DNA of 64,000 nucleotides from Artocarpus heterophyllus (taxonomy: Eukaryota; Streptophyta; Magnoliopsida; Rosales; Moraceae): assembly GCA_025403435.1 (NCBI GenBank), contig CM046330.1, positions 25,111,507 to 25,175,506 of the forward strand, given 5' to 3'. Position 1 is the stretch's first letter. Each line of letters begins with the position of its first letter. Positions 57,310-64,000 of the stretch are shown one piece after another. The translations under genes and the position numbers were made by a program. Under the pieces are notes generated by a model. That model saw only the letters and a program-made list of their open reading frames with translations. It did no database searches and was not told the DNA's origin.

Positions 57310-60300
57310 TGAACCATCGAATGAGATGTTTACAATATACCAAGATGCCATCAGCAATATCAAAGTTGATGTTTGTTAGGAGATGCATACAATAGATGAT
57401 GGCCTATGCAAAGAATACAAGGATCCCTTAAAGAGTGATAGAGTTGTACTCTGGTGTTTCAAAGTCTTTGACTTTGAACTTCTTGGCTAAACTATTGTAG
57501 TTGAAAATAGAGAACAATTGGATGAACAAGTCATTTGACCAGATGCTAAAGTTGTGGATAGATAATCTTTTAGGTCATCAACTTCTAGGTTTGTATTGTG
57601 AGGCCAAAAAAAGTAAAAGAAACTTGGGTTATGGTATGAGTCAATTCATGTCTACAGTATGATTGCATATTTGGAAGAAGAATCAGATTTGGAAGTGTGC
57701 ATGGTATGTAATGAAAGTTGACAGGTGGATAAAAATGCTATGGAAAAAAAGTGCCATACAAGGTTCCTAGGTACTTCCCTTCGAAGGATTGTTTAGAGTG
57801 ATTGTATGCTTCATGTCACATCATGAATGACATGACATGGCACCATCGAGGTTGATCAAGAGACGAAGGAGTAACGCAACATTCTATGGAAGGTTTTGAT
57901 ACAAAGTACCCAAATTTTGCAAGTGAACTCAAAATATTAGATTAGGGTTTGTTGCTGATGAATTCACACAATTTGGAAATATGAGTACCCCATATAGTAT
58001 ATGGCTTGTGGTTTTGACTATTTATAATCTACATCAGTGGCTATGTTCGAACAACTCATGCTTGATGTTAACTCTATTGATTGCTGGTCTAAAGTCCCCT
58101 GAAAGGATATGGATGTCTTCTTGAGACCACTCGTGGATGAGTTAAAAGAGTTATGGTTTAACGGGATCGTTGTTGGTGACACTGCTTCTAATTCTTCCTT
58201 TAACTTGTAGGTGGTCTTACTATAGACTGTTAATGACTTCCCTACTCAAAGTAGTCTTTCTGGTTCGATTGGTTAGGTTTATAAAGTATGTCCAAAATGC
58301 AATGACAAAACCCCATCTAGATGCACTGAGTAAAGTTTGTTATGTTGGCCATCAAAAGTGTGTTTCAGACGATCACAAAATGAGAAGTGCAAAAAGTTCG
58401 ACAGAAAAGTTGAAAGAGGTCATGCACCACGCCTAGTAGATAGAAGAAACTCTACTCTCACTGAGACATTCATGTTGGGTTGCCATGTAAACACATGCAA
58501 TTTAGAGGTATTTAGAGGAAGCGAGATCCGAGTGGGTTGAACTAGGTCGAAGGTCTATATATTTGGGAGCTATCGTATTGATCAGTCAATGTTGTTACAA
58601 AACAATTTGGATGTTATGCACATCATGAAGAATGTATGTGACAATTTGGTAGGGACCCTTTTGACCATAGAACAAAAGACGAAAAATATGGGCAAAGCAA
58701 GAAAAGATCTAACAGACATGAGTATAAGACGTGAGTTGCATTTGTACAAGGATGGTGATTGGTGGTTGAATCCACATGCAAGCTACACTTTAGAGTTTGC
58801 GAACAGGAAAAAGTTTTGTGATTTTATCACATTAGTTAAGTTTCTAGATAGGTTTGCCTCCACTTTGAGAAGGAATGTTGTAGACTCAAGCAGTAAGTTA
58901 ACTAGGCTTAAATCTCATGCTTGTCATGTGATAATACAATGGTTGTTGCCAACAAAGATTAGTCCTTATTTGAAAAAGGAAATCGTAAAAATGATTAACA
59001 AATTATTCAATTTCTTCCAAGTTATTTGCTCTAAGACATTAAACACTATAGATTTGGAGAAGGCCCAAGAAAGTATTGTGATGATATTGTATAAGTTAGA
59101 GACCATCTTCCCGCTTGTTTTTTTGATATAATTGTTCAATTGATACTGTGTCTTCATGAAGAAGCCATGCTTGGGGGTCTTGTTCATATGAGATAAATGT
59201 ATTTGTTCGAGCAGTGTATTGGGATGCTTAACCAGTTTGTTAGAAATCAAGGTTCTGTTGCAGAAGGAAACGTTGTGAATGAAGCTTTGAATTTTTGTAC
59301 CATGTATTTCATTGGCATTGAGACAACGTTTAATCAGCCAAAAAGAAGCTAGGGCACCAAATGAATTGTCTCGAAAGCGACATTTGTTTGTATTCCAGTC
59401 AAAAAGTCATCTAATTGGAAAGTATCCATAAGAAACAAAGCAGAGTGGTATATACTAAACAACTACTTAGAAGTTGAAAATACATCAAGTATGTTCCATC
59501 TACTTAACCCATTTCTATATATATGTATATATATTGAACTCATACTTGATCAATAATTTTTCTTATTAAATTATATAATTGTGTAGTGAGTACCTAAGGG
59601 AACTACAAGCCACTGGATGTCAAAATTTGAATAAAGTCCAAGAAAAAGAATTCCTTCAGTGATTCTACAAGAGGGTAAGAAACCTATTACCTTGCATTTG
59701 AGTATGCATATTTAACTTTAATAATTTGAATATGTATGATCTTCATCAAATTAACTCACTAAAGGCCACCGATGAGTTGTTTGCTTTGGCATCAGGATCA
59801 AACTTTTTGATATTATCATACTCGAGTTAAGTGGTAAACGGAGTAAAATTTCTTACGTTTGATCGTGATGTAAGACGTAAGACACAAAATAGAGGTATAT
59901 GCATGCCCATAATTGAAGATTCTAACTTTTGAGGACAATTAGAGGAAATAATTGAACTTTCATACATACATGATTGTTTAATGGTGTTATTTAGGTCCAA
60001 GTGGTTCGATACCAATTTGTTGGGAAGGAGAGCACAAGTGTACAAAAATAAGACAAGCATTTTTGTGAATGCCTAGTGGTATAGAAATGATCCCTTCATA
60101 CTTGTATTGCAGGCATAACAAGTTTTTTACACTGATGACTTATACGATGGTCCAAGTCAGAAAGTTGTTGAACACTTTAGGTGTCAATATATTTAGGATA
60201 TTTCTAATGATGTCGAAAATGAAGTTTAGTGTTGCAAGACAACAACTCTTCCAACTTCAACATGGAGGTCGAGCAACCTGAACTGGACACCATGGTCTTT

Positions 60301-60525
60301 GGTCGACTTGGTGTTGCCTCTGATGTTATCGAAGATGTTCATGCTCTCTTTGTGCAGTCTTGAAGGGACGATGTGGTTTTAATTGACGATGATGACACAT
60401 TAAAGGTCTATGACATGTTAGAGGTCGATGACACATTTGAGGAGCAAGTTGATGATGAGGTGTCTGAGCATGAAGCTAAGGAAGAAGATGATAAACAAGT
60501 TTCTCCCCGCTTACACCAACAGTGA
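57310..60525 (+). pseudogene. CACTA transposase (tnpD-like) relic with C-terminal DUF4216-like part
   Basis: Family blocks appear in order across shifting frames: KVPRYFPSKD (57757), NDMTWHHRG (57826), TKYPNFASELK (57902), and then NLDVMHIMKNVCDNLVGTL, GIRKELHL-like SIRRELHLYKDGDWW and LKSHACHVIIQWLLP in the 180-residue frame 58589-59131. Next are FVRNQGSVAEGNVVNEALNF (59230) and a DUF4216-type tail: FLTFDRDVRRKTQN (59850), SKWFDTN and YKNKTSIFVNA (60040). It ends in an acidic stretch at 60525. Intron-like breaks with GT/AG occur near 59672-59760. The intact protein cuts and joins transposon ends in the nucleus. Many stops make this a relic. Confidence 0.88.
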
Positions 60526-62172
60526 TGATGATTGTCTTTTTATATTGTACTTATCTAATATACTTTGAAACTTATACCAACAATCATTTCAAAATATAAT
60601 GCATAAATTGATCTTAATTTTTTTTTACTACCGATGTGCAGCATGTCCACCTAGGCTACCATTTGCATTGGATCTGCTAGGGGAGCTAAACCCACATAGA
60701 GACATAGGACGATGCTACCATCCTAATGTTAGAATAGTATGAATTTTAACATTTACATGTTTGTTTTCATAATTTTATTGCTTTACTTTAATCCCTAAAC
60801 CTTAAATATACAATACCAGCTTCCTTGAGCTGTAGGGGCTAGGGAGAGTCCAGGGTGATAGACATCTCCAAATAGGTGGCACTGCATGGAAAGTGCCTTG
60901 CACAATTTGATCATACAGAGGACACAATGAAGGCTTTCCGGGAATTCGGCATATTGTTTAAGAACGCCATTGTGGTGCACATGAGGGATTATGTGGTCCC
61001 TTAGAACAACAATTGGAGGTCTATCATGTTACATGATAGAAATAAGATCCCTGACTACATGATGGTAATACCTTTTTTATCAATTCAATTTTATTATGTT
61101 TTCATGGAACATGTAGTGTAACTTGTTTTGAAAAATGCAGGAATGGTTTGACATAAGGGTTACTGCCTAAGTTGAGGTCTTACATCAACCATGAGGCCCA
61201 AAAGTGTTATCATGATTGGAAGAATGACCTAAAGAATCACTACAAGAAGCATAGGCTGGACATGAAGCCTAAAACCATTAAGAGTATGGAGGATTGATAG
61301 AAATGTTGTGAATGGTTTGCCTCGCCTACATTTAGGCTTTGTTACCCTATTAATATTTCTTTTATTACATATCACTTAGTAATATAAATTGCAAAATTGT
61401 AACTTTTTTTTTCTCTTTTTATAGGCTTGATCATAAACGAATGCAGCAAATTGTAAAGAAATGAAATGGTCAAGCTATCAGAGGCAAGCATCTTGTACGT
61501 AACATCATGACAAAAATGTAAGATACACTATACACTTTTATTGATACACATTTTCATAAACTTAACATCAATAATCGAAGTCTAACATTAAATTAACGTT
61601 ACAGAAGAACTTGAGGCAAGCCAGTTGCAATCATTGATCGACAACTAGCATACTTAACATTTTCGTCAAGATAGGGGTTGGGCGAATGAGGCTACAGAGG
61701 CTACAAATGAAAGTAAACTATAGTTCTTTCTTTAAATAACATCTTGTCTTATAACATTTTATTTGTTAATTAATGATTTTTTACTCACTTTTAATTATAG
61801 GGTCAAATGGTCTAAGAGAGAAAAACGCAGGCCGCTGCCTCCCCTTTAGCTCTTGCCAATAATGAGGTTGCAATACTTACAGATGTCCTAGGGACGTGTA
61901 ATGGTCACCGAACTAGAGTGGGACCTTGACTGAGTCAGAGGGTGTTGGGTTCTAGTTCCACATTCTCTAGTTGACAGTTCAGACATGCCCAATTGCCTAC
62001 AAAGTTGTAAAACTGGCTCATACAATTATATGCAAGCAATGTCAAGCTAGTTACTCAACTTAGGCAAACGAATTTTGGTATCACTATCAACATACCTCCA
62101 CCCCTGGTGTCTATAGTCCCTCCTGCTAATGAAGAAGAGGAAGAGGAGGAAAACGTAAACGTAGACTATGTA
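60526..62172 (+). pseudogene. tnpA-like gene (plant Ptta/En/Spm transposase family) relic
   Basis: Successive exon-like blocks: a proline- and leucine-rich LPFALDLLGELNPHRD near 60655; PKLRSYINHEAQKCYHDWKN and DLKNHYKKHRLD near 61170-61260; then a CCEWFASPTFR block (61300), a KRMQQIVKK*NGQAIRGKH block (61438), VAILTDVLGTCNGHRTRVGP (61868) and a terminal EEEEEENVNVDYV (62130-62172). The order (DW.N.LK.HY.KH, WE...F.SP.F, NR.....GSRS-like, then a long C-terminal part) follows the Transposase_24/Ptta family. Stops and intron-like gaps separate the blocks. Confidence 0.75.
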
Positions 62173-62369
62173 GTATGTTTTATTTTATTTTATGAAGTGT
62201 ATGTCACACTTTGTGTTATATTATTAATTATTTTTGCATTTAATTTATATTTCAATTATTTCTAAATTTTTAGAAAATCAAAAAGTATTTAAAAACAAAT
62301 AGAATAAAATCAAAACCAAAATAATTTTTTTAATTGTAATGAAATATATTTATATTTTTTTTTTTACAA

Positions 62370-62679
62370 AAAGTCTACTATATCGTCGCTAAAAATTAAT
62401 GAAGAAAACTTTTAGCAATGACTTGTCATTGCTAATAGTCGTTGAAATTTAAAATATTAAAAAAATTCAAAAAGTTTTAGCGATGTCAATCTTCAAAAAA
62501 TCATCGTTAAATATCTATGATGATGTCATCAAGATCACGGCCCCCAGAATTAGCGACGACATGCTATATTGTCATTGTTAAATACTTTTATGTGACTACT
62601 GATTAGCAATGACATGCCATCGCTAAAAAACTATTAGTGATGACTTTAGGACTTTTAAAAGTCATTGCTAAAAGCATAG
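62370..62679. repeat. CACTA right subterminal repeats
   Basis: Short motifs of the form TTAGCRATGAC and GTCRTYGCTAAAA recur about eight times in both orientations (for example 62382, 62414, 62427, 62470, 62556, 62606, 62619, 62659). Such arrays bind the tnpA-type protein in CACTA elements (family knowledge). Confidence 0.75.
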
Positions 62680-62691
62680 TTTCTTATAGTG
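62680..62691. repeat. CACTA right terminal inverted repeat
   Basis: The plus strand ends TTTCTTATAGTG, the complement of CACTATAAGAAA, the canonical CACTA terminus. No matching left end is found in the window. Confidence 0.85.
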
Positions 62692-64000
62692 CAATGATAT
62701 TTTTGTTTTTGTTTTAAAAATTATGTGAGAATTATTGTTACTAAACATATTTTTTGTCTTTGGTTTTCAAAAATCAAAAACAAATAAGAGTTTTTGGGGC
62801 TCTTTTGTCTCAAGACTTCACATGTGGAGGGTGTGAACTTTGTGGCCTCTTCTTATTGGCTTGGGTGCTATCTAATAGGACTTGAAGTGGCGGTTTGATA
62901 GGTGTTAGAGCTGATTGGCTCCGCAGCAGCAACTTTGGCGTTATGAGTGACCAAAATGGGTTGTTTTAGGTTATAAGATTGTAAAAGTGTATATTTTAAA
63001 AGGATAAAATCATTTATTTACACTTTTATTTCTCGTGAAATTCTTTAATTAATATCATTTTTGTGTTAATAAGTATTTTTGTATCATAGTGTTAAAAATA
63101 TGTCTAATTATATGTTTTTAGCATATTTTTATGTTTAAGAATATTTTTGGTAGTTTTTAGAGTTGTTTTAGTGTCTTAAATAATTAATTAGTTCGAAGTT
63201 AATTAAAACCGTAAAAAAAATTTATGGTAATTTTAGTTTGAGTCATAAAGAGCTCGAAAAAGTGTTTTTAGTTTGTAAATTTGATTTTTTATATTTCTAG
63301 TAATTTTTAAAAATATTTTCAAGTCTTAAATAACATATCTATTAAGATTTTTTAATTTTAGAATTTTTTATTTATTTTTTGTATGTGTTGTGGGTTTTAA
63401 TTTTAAAAAAATATTTTTTATAAAATAATTAATTTTAATGTGTTTGTTAATTGCAAATTTGAATATGAAGGAAAAATTGTGCAAAACGGTGTGAAAAAAG
63501 GCGAAAAGAGACCTTAAAGGCATAAGAAATCAAAAGAAATTCAAAATTAAAAAAGAAGTAACCGGTGGCAAGAGGAGAGTCCCGTTCATGCTATCCATTT
63601 GATCTCAGCCATCCACGTGTCCTTGGCCTTGTCAAATCTCCCCCAGAATTTTGCGCGGTGTGCTCCACATTGCTTCATCTTGTCAGCCATCAAATTGACT
63701 TAGGAATGCCGATCGAAAGACCCTGAAGACTGCATTTATATCTTTTTGTGTTGACCTGATCTCAACCGCGTCTCCAACTCAGGCCCATTGCTTGAACGCT
63801 CCAGATCGCATGCGTAAGTGTTTCACGCCACACTGGCTCACAAACCAAATTTGGTTAATTCGGTTAATTTCAAGGAAAAAAATAATAAATAAATAAAGCT
63901 TTAAACACAACATGATCAGTCAGTTTTAAACGCTAATTCCGTTAATGGCAAGGAAAAACATAATAAATAAATAAATAAAAACAAATAAATAAAATATAAT
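62692..64000. other. AT-rich to mixed DNA, no gene seen
   Basis: T-rich sequence (62692-63470) with repeated TTTTTAGT runs is followed by a GC-balanced stretch (63540-63830). An imperfect direct repeat comes last (63854-63896 and 63932-63981), both copies ending in AATAAATAAATAAA runs. The mix recalls LTRs of Athila/Tat-like gypsy elements, but no partner LTR, primer-binding site or coding part is in view. Confidence 0.35.

Larger units (their letters stand above)
57308..62691 (+). mobile_element. CACTA (En/Spm) transposon, right part
   Basis: Decayed tnpD-like and tnpA-like genes in plus orientation are followed by subterminal repeats and a right end whose inward reading is CACTATAAGAAACTATGC. 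The 3-bp flank is CAA. The left terminus and the beginning of tnpD are missing where element E starts, so E either inserted into the transposon or was joined to it by deletion. Coding capacity is lost. Confidence 0.85.

Overview
The window looks like gene-poor, repeat-rich nuclear DNA of a flowering plant, probably a dicot. It is AT-rich and is made almost entirely of transposable elements nested in one another. Plant-type relics are also present: a cytokinin-activating LOG-like coding sequence and coiled-coil NBS-LRR resistance-gene exons. I found no intact host gene, no RNA gene and no CRISPR array. All retrotransposon polyproteins are broken by stops or frameshifts.

Layout. (1) 1-15145, minus strand: the 5' part of a Ty1/copia element (copia A, family I), leaving the window at its left edge. 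Nested inside it, at 235-9503 and between perfect 5-bp target duplications, is a 9.27-kb long-terminal-repeat element with 2.45-kb LTRs. That element has no recognisable gag-pol but carries a full-length, intronless LOG-like sequence (3671-4321) and a second unidentified reading frame (5013-5492). (2) 15146-15688: a short unique stretch. (3) 15689-25425, plus strand: copia B (family I), complete with both LTRs and a 5-bp target duplication. (4) 25426-33887: the least repetitive part, with two tandem copies of CNL-type LRR exon relics, a 2.3-kb hAT-type element with 8-bp target duplications (27996-30285), and unannotated AT-rich DNA. (5) 33888-45416: copia C (family I). Its 5' LTR is split by a rearranged family II copia element D (34809-42328), and its gag is cut off at 45416. 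(6) 45417-57307: two family II copia elements in opposite orientation (F minus, E plus), fused head to head into a 4.7-kb-arm inverted repeat with a 2.4-kb spacer. (7) 57308-62691: the right part of a CACTA (En/Spm) transposon with decayed tnpD-like and tnpA-like genes, subterminal repeats and the right terminal inverted repeat. (8) 62692-64000: AT-rich then more GC-balanced DNA with no gene seen.

The points most worth attention are the LOG-like passenger in sense orientation inside a non-autonomous LTR element, and the F/E junction. The junction is best explained by a deletion between the F 5' LTR and an inverted LTR scrap inside E, which would also account for the missing right part of copia C and the missing left part of the CACTA element. 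Others are a GC-rich foreign segment in the leader of copia A, and a stem-loop kept in the LTRs of all family I copies although its stem sequence differs.
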